NCBI RefSeq assembly: GCF_030295745.1
Contig: NZ_AP027291.1
Span: 2,108,001 to 2,172,000, forward strand
Source of the DNA: Mycolicibacterium sp. TUM20985
Lineage (GTDB): Bacteria > Actinomycetota > Actinomycetes > Mycobacteriales > Mycobacteriaceae
Direction: 5' to 3'
DNA: 64,000 bases
Positions 1 through 7,354 of this stretch are shown piece by piece. The notes under the pieces were generated by a model, which saw only the letters and a list, made by a program, of their open reading frames with translations, was not told the origin of the DNA and did no database searches. How positions within the stretch are numbered: the first letter of the stretch is position 1; each line of letters opens with the position of its first letter. Made by a program: the position numbers and the translations under genes.

Positions 1-216
1 GTCCTCGCGCTCATCAGGGACCTGCGGGCCCGGCTCGGGATGACAGTCCTCTTCGTCACCCACGACCTGGCGGTCGCACGGCTGATGGGCGATCGCATCG
101 CGGTGATGCAGGCGGGCCGCATCGTCGAGCTGGGTGTGGCCGAGCAGGTGGTCTCCGATCCGCGCGAGTCCTACACCCGCACCCTGCTCGCGGCGGTCCC
201 GGAGATCGCCTCGTGA
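1..216 (+). CDS. Dipeptide/oligopeptide ABC transporter ATP-binding protein, C-terminal end (partial)
   Basis: Only the last 71 codons are inside the window; the reading frame is open from base 1. The visible part has the switch/H-loop FVTHDLAVARLMGDRIAVMQ followed by the AGRIVELG strand and a tail ending in YTRTLLAAVPEIAS, as in DppD/DppF/OppF-type ATPases. It would energise uptake of peptides or similar solutes through the two permeases that follow. Its TGA overlaps the GTG start of the next gene by 4 bases (GTGA), which indicates translational coupling in one operon. Whether this is a single or a fused double ATPase cannot be told from the fragment. Confidence 0.9.
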   Translation, partial: VLALIRDLRARLGMTVLFVTHDLAVARLMGDRIAVMQAGRIVELGVAEQVVSDPRESYTRTLLAAVPEIAS

Positions 217-1082
217 CGACCGCGACGACGCTGGTGCCCCGGTGGCGGCTGCGGCCCGTGGCGGTCGGAGGCGGAAATCTGGCCCGGCCGGTGGCGTGGG
301 CGCTCGTCGGGCTGCTCGCCCTGGTGACCCTCGTCGCCCTCTTCGCCCGGCTGCTGGCCCCGTACGACCCGATTCAGCCCGTCGGTGCCCTCAACCTGCC
401 ACCGCTCAGTCCGGGACACCTGCTGGGTACCGACGGCATCGGTCGAGACCTGTTGTCGCGCACGCTGATCGGCATCCAGGTCAGCTGGTTGAGTGCGCTG
501 GTCGTGGTGGCGAGCGGGCTGCTGATCGGCGGCACCATCGGGCTGATCGCGGGGGCGACCGGGGGGTGGGTCGACTCCCTGCTCCTCATGCGCATCACCG
601 ACCTGTTCCTTGCCCTCCCCGGCGCGCTGGTGGCCATCGCGATCGTCGCGGCCCTCGGCTCCGGGCTGACGAACACCCTCATCGGGGTCGCCCTCGTCTG
701 GTGGCCGTACTACGCCCGCATCGTGCGCGGCGAGGTCAAGGCACTGGCCGCGCGCCCATATGTCGAGGCCGCCAAGCTGGCCAAGGTCAGTCGGACCCGC
801 ATCCTGACCCGGCACCTGCTGCCCGGCGTCGTCCCGACGGCGGTCATCACGGCCAGCCTCGACATCGGCAACGTCGTGCTGCTGCTCGCAGCGCTGTCGT
901 TCCTGGGTCTCGGACAGCAGGCCCCCGCGCCCGAACTGGGCGCCGACACCGCCCGCACGCTGAGCCAACTGCTGAGCCAGTGGTGGGTGCCCGGCATACC
1001 CGGCCTCGCGGTGCTGCTGCTCACCCTGATCGCGAACCTCGGCGGCGACGCCATCCGCAGCCTCATCCCGGTGCGGAGGTGA
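213..1082 (+). CDS. ABC transporter permease, DppC/OppC type
   Basis: A 289-residue inner-membrane permease with a cytoplasmic N-terminus, a first helix near residues 30-52 and further helices to the C-terminus. It has the DppC-family loop with LGTDGIGRDLLSR (residues about 70-82), the EAA coupling region around the segment AARPYVEAAKLAKVSR, and the family signature LSFLGLGQQAPAPELG. It should form the translocation pore with the next permease. It starts with GTG inside the stop of the ATPase gene. Unusually, the C-type permease precedes the B-type permease here. Confidence 0.92.
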   Translation: MTTATTLVPRWRLRPVAVGGGNLARPVAWALVGLLALVTLVALFARLLAPYDPIQPVGALNLPPLSPGHLLGTDGIGRDLLSRTLIGIQVSWLSALVVVASGLLIGGTIGLIAGATGGWVDSLLLMRITDLFLALPGALVAIAIVAALGSGLTNTLIGVALVWWPYYARIVRGEVKALAARPYVEAAKLAKVSRTRILTRHLLPGVVPTAVITASLDIGNVVLLLAALSFLGLGQQAPAPELGADTARTLSQLLSQWWVPGIPGLAVLLLTLIANLGGDAIRSLIPVRR

Positions 1083-1087
1083 CTGCG

Positions 1088-2080
1088 ATGACGTCCTTCC
1101 TGACGCGCCGGTTCTCGACCGCGGTGCTGATCCTGCTGATCCTCACGTTCGTCATCTTCCTCCTGCAGTCGGTGTCACCAGGTGACCCCGCCCGTGCGTA
1201 CGTCGGGGCCAATGCCTCCAACGAGATGGTGGCCGCCGAACGGCAGCGGCTCGGCCTGAATGATCCGCTGCTGCAACAGTTCACGCGCTACGTCGGTGGA
1301 TTGTTCACCGGTGACCTCGGCCGGTCGCTGCGCACCCGGCAACCCGTGACCGCCGACATCGCCACCTACCTGCCCGCCACCGCCGAACTGGTCGTCGCGG
1401 CGTTCCTCATCGCGCTGGCACTGGCGGCGCTCTACGCCCTGTCGGGTGCCCTGCGCTGGCCGGGCGCCGCCGTCGGTCGCGGGGTCCTGCTGCTGCTGGC
1501 CACCGCGCCGCCGTTCCTCCTGGCACTGGTCGGCATCATCGTGTTCTTCGGCCAGTTGGGCTGGTTGCCCGCCAGGGGGGTCGGTGACTTCCAGGATCCG
1601 GGTCCGCTCGGCATGCAACTGGTCGACACCCTGCTGCACGGCCAGGCCGACGCCTTCGTCGACGCGTGTAAACACCTGGTGCTGCCCGCGGTCGTGCTGT
1701 CGATTGCGCCCGCGGTCGCGATCGGCCGGGTGCTGCGGTCCTCGCTGCACGGTGTCCTCGGCGTCGACTACGTCCGGACGGCCCGCTCGAAGGGGCTGAC
1801 CGAAACGCAGGTGGTCGTCCACCACGTCGTCCGAAATGCGATCGGCCCGGCCCTCTCCATGGCCGGACTGCAGCTCGGATTCATGTTCGCCGGCGTTGTC
1901 GTCGTCGAGCAGATCTTCTCCTGGCCCGGCATTGGTAACTACCTCGCCGCGTCCATCCCAGTCGCGGACTTCCCGGCCATCGCCGGGGTCACCCTCGTGC
2001 TGGGAGCGATCTATGTCCTGGCAGGCGTCATCGTCGACCTGCTTCAAGCACTCGCCGACCCGCGGGTGACCGCCGAATGA
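1088..2080 (+). CDS. ABC transporter permease, DppB/OppB type
   Basis: A 330-residue membrane permease. The frame is open far upstream, but the chosen ATG at 1088 has GGAGG 8 bases before it and gives the usual N-terminus (MTSFLTRRF, then a membrane helix). Family marks are PGDPAR near residue 31, the EAA-loop sequence VDYVRTARSKGLTE, and EQIFSWPGIGNYLAASI close to the C-terminus. It pairs with the DppC-type permease encoded immediately upstream. The following receptor gene starts 23 bases after its stop, so the genes are very likely cotranscribed. Confidence 0.92.
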   Translation: MTSFLTRRFSTAVLILLILTFVIFLLQSVSPGDPARAYVGANASNEMVAAERQRLGLNDPLLQQFTRYVGGLFTGDLGRSLRTRQPVTADIATYLPATAELVVAAFLIALALAALYALSGALRWPGAAVGRGVLLLLATAPPFLLALVGIIVFFGQLGWLPARGVGDFQDPGPLGMQLVDTLLHGQADAFVDACKHLVLPAVVLSIAPAVAIGRVLRSSLHGVLGVDYVRTARSKGLTETQVVVHHVVRNAIGPALSMAGLQLGFMFAGVVVVEQIFSWPGIGNYLAASIPVADFPAIAGVTLVLGAIYVLAGVIVDLLQALADPRVTAE

Positions 2081-2103
2081 ACCCTCACCGAAGGAGCTCC
2101 GCC

Positions 2104-3702
2104 ATGCCCAACCGAAGAATCCGCACCGGCGCTGTGATTGCCTGTGCCGCAATGGCTTTAGCGGTCGCCGGCTGTAGTTCCGGCACCCCGTCCGGTGGCG
2201 GGGGTGGCGGCGGCGCTGGGGCCCCGACCGACGGCACGCTGACCGTCGGCCTGCTCGGCGACATCGGCCAGCCGCCCGACCCCGACATCTACTATGCCAA
2301 CAACGGCACCGCCATCATGATCAATGCGTACGAGGGTCTGGTGCAGTACAAGAACAACACCGACACCGTCGAGATCGCGCCGCGACTGGCCGAGACATGG
2401 GAGGTCAATCCCACCAACGACGTGTACACCTTCCACCTCCGCAAGGGCGTGACCTTTCACGACGGGACACCGTTCACCGCGGCCGCGGTCGACGTCGCGT
2501 TCAAGCGCAGGATCGCCGTGAAGGGCGGCGCCTCCTACATGGTCGAAGCGGTCAAGAGCGTTGCGACGCCGGACGATTACACCGCGGTGATCACGCTGAC
2601 CAAGCCGAACACCGCGTTCCTGAGCTACCTGGCCTCGCCGTTCGGCCCGAAGATGGAGAGCCCGGAGGGACTCAAGGCCAACGCCGGCTCCGACGACGCC
2701 CAGACCTACCTGTCGTCCCACGATCTGGGCACCGGCCCGTACCAGCTGACCACCGCCGAGACCGGCGTCAAGTACGAGCTGACGCAATTCGACGGCTACT
2801 GGGGAACCAAGTCGCCGTTCAAGAAGGTCGAAATGCCGGTCTACACCGACGAATCCGCCCTCGAGCTGGCCTTCGACAACGGCACCGTGGACACCATCGT
2901 GGCGGCGTTGCCGTCCTCCAGCCTGGACAAGTACTCCGACGCCGACGGGGTGTCGAACTACTTCCTGCCGACGCTGCAGGGCGCATTGGTCACGGTCAAC
3001 TCCAGCCATGACTTCTTCAAGACCCCGGAGGCGAGGGTCGCGTTCCTCAAGTCGATCGACCAGGGCAAGCTGGTCGATCAGGTCCTCGGCAAGCGCTCCG
3101 AGGTGGCCACGACGATGTACGCGAAGGGCATGATCCCTGGCGGAGCCGACAAGCAGGCGATCTCGTTCGACGACGGCGCGCTGAAGGGTTACGTCGCGGC
3201 GCTACCCGCCAACGCGCCCAAGAACCTGGTGATCGGATATGCCAACGGCAACGTCAACGCCCAGTCGATGGCCAACATCGTGGTGGCCAACCTGCAGACC
3301 GCCGGTCTCACCGCGTCGGCCCAGGGGTACGACACCTCGACCGTGTTCGGCTGGATCAACGACCCGCCCACCGGACCCGACGCCTTCATCGACGGCAACA
3401 ACGGTCCCGACGGTGGCGACCCGTACATGTGGGGCCACGTGTTCTGGGACGCCTCGGGCGGCATCAACTACTTCGGCTGCGAGTCCACGGAGGTCAACGG
3501 CCTGCTGGACCAGGCCCTCGGCACCGGCGACACGGCGACCTACGTCAAGGCGGGCGACCTCTACGGCCAGACCGGCTGCTTCCTGAACCTGTCGTACAAC
3601 CGGGACTGGGTGGTGGCGCAGAAGTGGCTGACCGGGGTGCCCGAGAGCCAGAACATCGGGGCCAACGAGCTGAACTTCTCGTTGCTCGGCATCGCGGGGT
3701 GA
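2104..3702 (+). CDS. ABC transporter substrate-binding lipoprotein, peptide/SBP family 5
   Basis: A 532-residue extracytoplasmic solute receptor. The ATG at 2104 follows AAGGAG and yields a lipoprotein signal: positively charged start (MPNRRIRTG), hydrophobic core, and a lipobox ending VAGC (Cys 22) followed by a Ser/Gly-rich linker. The mature part has the SBP_bac_5 pattern, for example YTFHLRKGVTFHDGTPFTA, and ends with the region around DPYMWGHVFW. It would deliver peptides or related solutes to the two permeases upstream. Its stop overlaps the start of the GntR-type regulator. The substrate cannot be deduced from the sequence. Confidence 0.92.
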   Translation: MPNRRIRTGAVIACAAMALAVAGCSSGTPSGGGGGGGAGAPTDGTLTVGLLGDIGQPPDPDIYYANNGTAIMINAYEGLVQYKNNTDTVEIAPRLAETWEVNPTNDVYTFHLRKGVTFHDGTPFTAAAVDVAFKRRIAVKGGASYMVEAVKSVATPDDYTAVITLTKPNTAFLSYLASPFGPKMESPEGLKANAGSDDAQTYLSSHDLGTGPYQLTTAETGVKYELTQFDGYWGTKSPFKKVEMPVYTDESALELAFDNGTVDTIVAALPSSSLDKYSDADGVSNYFLPTLQGALVTVNSSHDFFKTPEARVAFLKSIDQGKLVDQVLGKRSEVATTMYAKGMIPGGADKQAISFDDGALKGYVAALPANAPKNLVIGYANGNVNAQSMANIVVANLQTAGLTASAQGYDTSTVFGWINDPPTGPDAFIDGNNGPDGGDPYMWGHVFWDASGGINYFGCESTEVNGLLDQALGTGDTATYVKAGDLYGQTGCFLNLSYNRDWVVAQKWLTGVPESQNIGANELNFSLLGIAG

Positions 3703-4358
3703 TGCCGGGAGACCCCTCGCCGTCCCTGTCGCGGTTGGTCTACTCCACGGTCCGGGAACGGATCATCCTCGGGCAGTATCCGCAGGGGAGTCGACTTCCC
3801 GAACAACGGATCGGGGAGGAACTGCACGTGTCCCGTGTCCCCCTGCGGGAGGCCGTGCCGTGGCTGGAGCGCGACGGGTTCGTGCACTCCCGGCCACGGC
3901 GCGGCGCCGTGGTGGCGCACTGGGACGCCAAGGCCATCGACGATCTCTTCGACGTCCGCCTGTCGTTGGAGGTCGGGGCGGCCCGCTACGCGGCGCGGCA
4001 GGTGTCGTTCGGCGGCCCGATGGACACACTGGACGCGGCGCTCGCGGAGGCACAGCAGACGGTGGCCGGCGGTGACGCGTACGCCATCGCCAAGACGAGC
4101 ACGGCGTTCCACGAGGCCGTGATCGACACCGCGGGCAACGAGCTGATGGTCAGGTTGATGCGCACCATCTCCGGGCGCATCACGTGGCTGTTCTTCCTCA
4201 CCAGCGGGCTACCCGCCGACGAGGCGTTCCACGATCACGTGCTCCTGCGGGACGCGATCGCCTCGGGTAACGAACGCGTCGCCGAATCGGTGGCCTACGC
4301 GCACATCGAGCGGGACCGGCAGCCGACGTTCGACGCGATGGCGGGCCGGCTCGGCTGA
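3702..4358 (+). CDS. GntR-family transcriptional regulator, FCD (FadR) subfamily
   Basis: A 218-residue regulator: an N-terminal winged helix (residues about 5-75; RLPEQRIGEELHVSRVPLRE is the recognition-helix region) and a C-terminal all-helical FCD ligand domain with the FHEAVIDTAGNELM segment and a later His (FHDHVLLRDAI). The ATG at 3702 overlaps the stop of the receptor gene by one base; a GTG at 3699 is an alternative. Its place at the end of the transporter operon suggests that it senses the transported compound or a product of it and controls the operon, which is inference. Confidence 0.88.
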   Translation: MPGDPSPSLSRLVYSTVRERIILGQYPQGSRLPEQRIGEELHVSRVPLREAVPWLERDGFVHSRPRRGAVVAHWDAKAIDDLFDVRLSLEVGAARYAARQVSFGGPMDTLDAALAEAQQTVAGGDAYAIAKTSTAFHEAVIDTAGNELMVRLMRTISGRITWLFFLTSGLPADEAFHDHVLLRDAIASGNERVAESVAYAHIERDRQPTFDAMAGRLG

Positions 4359-4367
4359 TCGGGCCCG

Positions 4368-4406
4368 CCGCTCACCCGCCGGCCTTCACAGCCGGCTCGT
4401 GAGCGG
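4368..4406. terminator. Hairpin between convergent genes, candidate bidirectional terminator
   Basis: CCGCTCAC (4368-4375) pairs with GTGAGCGG (4399-4406), and inside it GCCGGC (4378-4383) pairs with GCCGGC (4391-4396) around a CTTCACA loop. The two stems are separated by a 2-base internal mismatch. It sits exactly where the GntR gene and the radical SAM gene converge. There is no U-run, as is common in mycobacteria. Confidence 0.5.
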
Positions 4407-5921
4407 GATCGCCGACAACCGTTGTCGCCCAAGCGGACTCCACGCCTGCACCGCGCAGAAGGGCGCGCACTGATCCTGATCCGATCGCGTGCCGACGTGC
4501 ACACAACACTGCGTCAGCCGCTCCTCGATCATCGTCGACATGTCCATGAACGGTTTGACCGTGATGCGCACGACCCTCTCGCCCAGCATGCGACGCAAGG
4601 CCCGGCGTCGCCCCGGCAATCCCGACGCGGCCAGGGTCAGCAGCGTCGATAGACCCAAATCGCAACTCTCGCAGATGTTTCGCCACACCTCGCCGATGTC
4701 CGGATGCGAGAGCGAGGATTGCTCGGACAGGAGGCCGAGCAGTGATTCGCGAACGGCGAGTCGCAGTTCCTGCGGCACCTCGCTGTCAGCGATCCGGTTG
4801 GCCACCAGCCCCAGACTCTCCTTGAGGCGCTCCGGCCCGATCAGCGACACCAGCGACCGCCACTGGTCGGAGTCGTCGCGGATCATGTAGCCGACCGAGC
4901 AGCAGTGCGGATGCGAGCAGGGCAGAGCAGTCAGGTCGCGCCAGGTGACCAGCCCGTCGGTCTGCGGACCGAGGCGCTTGAGCACGCCGGTGTGGGTGAG
5001 CCGGTCCATGGGATCGATGACGCCGGAGCGGCCCGAGCCGAACTGTGGTTGCAGGGAGACGCCACTGACGTACGGCGTGGCGAGGGCGAGGGTGACGACG
5101 TCGCCGATCTCGTCATCGTTGACCCCCAGTGCGGCCGTCATCACCAGCGTCGTGAAGATCTCCCGTTCGGAGAGGCGTCTCACGGCATCGGCCTTGATCC
5201 GGCGCAGATCTCCACCGCGATGGTGTCGCGACGCCTCGGCGGACAGGCCGTCGAACTGGAGGTAGATCTCGACCCGCTCCCGATGGCGCGTCAGCACGTC
5301 GAGCAGCTCGTCGTCCTGCGCGATTCGAAGACCATTGCTGTTGATCAAGATTCGCGTGATCGGCCGGCGGACGAGTTCCTCGAGCAGGTCGGCCAGCCCG
5401 GGGTGGACGGTGGGTTCCCCGCCGCTGAGCATCACGACGTCGAGCTTGCCGTTCTCGCGCTCGAGCCTCTGGTCGACGTTGGCCAGCACGTCGGCGACGG
5501 GCGCGATCCCGTGCAGGTCGGGGCTGGACTCGGTGAAACACGTCGGGCACCGCAGGTTGCAGGATTCGGTGATGTCGGTCAGCAGGATGCACGTGTGCTG
5601 CGTCTGCATCTCGGGTAGCCCGCGCAGATACGCCGCCGGTACGGGGTCGAAGTTGCCCGCCACGTCGGGGGTGTGCGTCTTGGTCGGTGCCGTCCACTCC
5701 TCGAGGTAGGTCAAGATCTCGGGGTCCTCGTCGTACATCGTGCGCACCAGACCGTGGCTGCCGCAGGCACGTTCGAGCCACACCCGGCCCTGTCTGGCGG
5801 CCAGCCAGCCCGACAGCCGGACGACGTCGGCGAGCGGCCGGTGGGGCTCCTCGGCGTGACACTCCGGACAGAAGGCGTTGACGTAGCGCAGAATCCGATC
5901 GTCCCGCAGCGGCATGCCCAT
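4386..5921 (-). CDS. Radical SAM enzyme, tetraether-synthase/MptM-like architecture
   Basis: A 511-residue protein. It has an N-terminal FCPECH pair (Cys 18, Cys 21) and a nearby ACGSHG segment like a small zinc or rubredoxin-type module, then the radical SAM motif CNLRCPTC (Cys 121, 125, 128) and the SAM-contacting GGEP (167-170). The C-terminal half carries many further cysteines (HCCS, CESC, CCVHV, CAPFC), suggesting extra iron-sulfur clusters. This layout recalls archaeal tetraether lipid synthase (Tes) and MptM/MJ0619 enzymes; that family link is from memory. The ATG at 5921 has GGAGGA upstream, inside the preceding gene. It is the last gene of a three-gene unit with an Lgt-like protein, which points to a lipid substrate. 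Confidence 0.82.
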   Translation of the reverse strand: MGMPLRDDRILRYVNAFCPECHAEEPHRPLADVVRLSGWLAARQGRVWLERACGSHGLVRTMYDEDPEILTYLEEWTAPTKTHTPDVAGNFDPVPAAYLRGLPEMQTQHTCILLTDITESCNLRCPTCFTESSPDLHGIAPVADVLANVDQRLERENGKLDVVMLSGGEPTVHPGLADLLEELVRRPITRILINSNGLRIAQDDELLDVLTRHRERVEIYLQFDGLSAEASRHHRGGDLRRIKADAVRRLSEREIFTTLVMTAALGVNDDEIGDVVTLALATPYVSGVSLQPQFGSGRSGVIDPMDRLTHTGVLKRLGPQTDGLVTWRDLTALPCSHPHCCSVGYMIRDDSDQWRSLVSLIGPERLKESLGLVANRIADSEVPQELRLAVRESLLGLLSEQSSLSHPDIGEVWRNICESCDLGLSTLLTLAASGLPGRRRALRRMLGERVVRITVKPFMDMSTMIEERLTQCCVHVGTRSDQDQCAPFCAVQAWSPLGRQRLSAIPLTSRL

Positions 5922-5924
5922 CGA

Positions 5925-6302
5925 TCACATTCCTCCGGTGTACATCTCGGGGTTGAGTCCCGTGCAGAAGCCGACGCTGGTGATCGACAGCAGCGCCCAA
6001 CCGATCATCAGCCCGATGCCCAGACCCTTGCTCCACGGCCGTCGCAGGGCGATGAACCCCCCGCCGCCACCGAAGGCGATGAGCGCCAAGATCACCGCGC
6101 CGACTCCCACGACCACGCCGTCGCTGCCCGAGGCGAGCGCCAGCACGACCAACCCCAGGACCAGGTTGATGGCGCCGAAGGCCATGACGCCGAGGACGGC
6201 GAAACCGATCACCGTGCCCGTCGTGCTCGGCGGTGGGGGAGGCGGTGGATACCAGCCCGGCGGCGGTGGCGGTGGCGGTGGCGGTGGCGGTGGACCGGTC
6301 AT
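5925..6302 (-). CDS. Small polyproline membrane protein, three helices
   Basis: A 125-residue protein. Residues about 4-24 are almost entirely proline, broken by GWY; three hydrophobic segments follow (FAVLGVMAFGAINLVLGLVV, then a VVVGVGAVILALIAF stretch, then GLGIGLMIGWALLSI). The ATG overlaps the stop of the Lgt-like gene by 4 bases and the stop lies 3 bases before the ATG of the radical SAM gene, so the three are translationally linked. Function is unknown. It could anchor or organise the two enzymes at the membrane, the proline tract serving as a protein-binding arm; this is inference only. Confidence 0.8.
   Translation of the reverse strand: MTGPPPPPPPPPPPPGWYPPPPPPPSTTGTVIGFAVLGVMAFGAINLVLGLVVLALASGSDGVVVGVGAVILALIAFGGGGGFIALRRPWSKGLGIGLMIGWALLSITSVGFCTGLNPEMYTGGM
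6240..6297. repeat. GGCGGT-type simple repeat encoding the polyproline tract
   Basis: Tandem GGCGGT/GGTGGC units on the plus strand correspond to CCG/CCA proline codons of the small membrane protein. Such a tract can change length by slippage. Confidence 0.7.
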
Positions 6303-7090
6303 GACGCGACCCTCGGTTTTCGGGATAGTGCCTCGTAGTACCCGCGGTGGTGACCACTGCGGAGTCGGAACGCGACCAGCACCAGGCTGGCGAGCAGGAA
6401 CCATTGCGGCCGTGTCAGATTCAGCCACACCACCTCGTTGGCGCGGGTGAACTCGACGAGGAACCGGAACACCGCGTACGCCGAGACGTACAGCACGAAC
6501 AGCTCGCCGGGATGGGTGACGCGCGACCGCAGCCACAGCAGCACGCCGAACGCCGCGAGCTGAAAGACGATCTCGTAGACGAAGGACGGGTGCATCGCCT
6601 CCCCGGTGAGGCATCCCGGGCACGCCGGTGTGGTGGCGGGCGCGTGGATTCCCCACGGCAGGCTGGTGGGTCGCCCGGGCGCCTCGGTGAGTAGGCAGCC
6701 GATCCGCCCCACCGCCATCCCCAGCGCGACGGCGGGCGCGAACAGGTCGCCGGTCTTGCCGCGGTACCCGATGATCCGCTTGGCCACGAGGACGCCGACG
6801 TACGCCCCGAGGAGCCCGCCGAGGATGCTGCGCGAACCGAACGCCCAGGCCTCGGCCAGGCTGGGGTTCAGCCGTGGGTCGAGGTGCTCGGCCAGCCCCG
6901 AGAGCCGCATCCCGATCGCCCCTCCGACCAATGCTCCCGTGACCGCCACCAGCGACTGTTCTCCCAACGCACCACGGCGCCGAGCCTCGAGGAAGAAGAC
7001 CACACTCGCCACCAGGACGCCGAGGCCGACGAACACGCCGTGCACGGGCAGGTCGAGCCAACCCACGCGCCACGTCAACCCCATCCGCAT
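6299..7090 (-). CDS. Divergent prolipoprotein diacylglyceryl transferase-like (Lgt-like) membrane protein
   Basis: A 263-residue multi-pass membrane protein of the Lgt family. Recognisable Lgt landmarks are GRIGCLLTE (residues 129-136, matching the GRxGNFIN-E loop), HPSFVYEI (167-174, matching HPxQLYE) and RFLVEFTRANE (209-219). Two features are atypical: the Asn of GRxGN is Cys 132, and the region equivalent to the catalytic His (SFHGG in Escherichia coli) reads SILGG. It is therefore probably not the housekeeping Lgt, which mycobacteria encode elsewhere. It begins the unit that continues with the polyproline membrane protein and the radical SAM enzyme, overlapping the former by 4 bases. Confidence 0.82.
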   Translation of the reverse strand: MRMGLTWRVGWLDLPVHGVFVGLGVLVASVVFFLEARRRGALGEQSLVAVTGALVGGAIGMRLSGLAEHLDPRLNPSLAEAWAFGSRSILGGLLGAYVGVLVAKRIIGYRGKTGDLFAPAVALGMAVGRIGCLLTEAPGRPTSLPWGIHAPATTPACPGCLTGEAMHPSFVYEIVFQLAAFGVLLWLRSRVTHPGELFVLYVSAYAVFRFLVEFTRANEVVWLNLTRPQWFLLASLVLVAFRLRSGHHRGYYEALSRKPRVAS

Positions 7091-7112
7091 ACGGTAGTGC
7101 GACGTTTCGACG

Positions 7113-7250
7113 GGTGTGGGAGTCCGGCTCGGGCAAGTCGACGGTCGCTGCGGATGCTCGACGAGTCCGCCGCGTCACTCGACGTGTCGGTGCAGGCGAT
7201 TCAGCAGGTCAGCCATGACGTGCTGGTCGTGCGCGCCGGCGCGGCCGCGG
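7113..7250 (+). pseudogene. Decayed remnant of an oligopeptide ABC transporter ATPase
   Basis: One frame reads WESGSGKSTVAADAR, which is the Walker A region of Opp/Dpp ATPases. The next frame reads LRMLDESAASLDVSVQAIQ, which matches the Walker B/D-loop (LDEP-SALDVSVQAQ), followed directly by VSHDVLVVRAGAA, which resembles the H-loop and the following strand. Three signature blocks of one ATPase in about 140 bases, in the right order but in two frames and with the intervening hundreds of bases gone, indicate a pseudogene eroded by deletions. It sits between the Lgt-like gene and the surface-protein gene. Confidence 0.5.
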
Positions 7251-7354
7251 GTGTAACGAATCCGCGCCCACACCGATGTCTTGGGTGGAAGACACTGTGA
7301 GGCCACTGGTCCGCAACCAGTGTCGGGGGATTGGATCGAAGGAGTCGCGCCACG

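Noticed and set aside
134..1087. Open frame running upstream of the DppB-type permease start
   Set aside because: It overlaps the DppC-type gene in another frame and has arginine-rich shadow composition; the true start is ATG 1088 with GGAGG in front.
6240..6297. Repeat array that could suggest a CRISPR
   Set aside because: It is a 6-base codon repeat coding for polyproline, without spacers.
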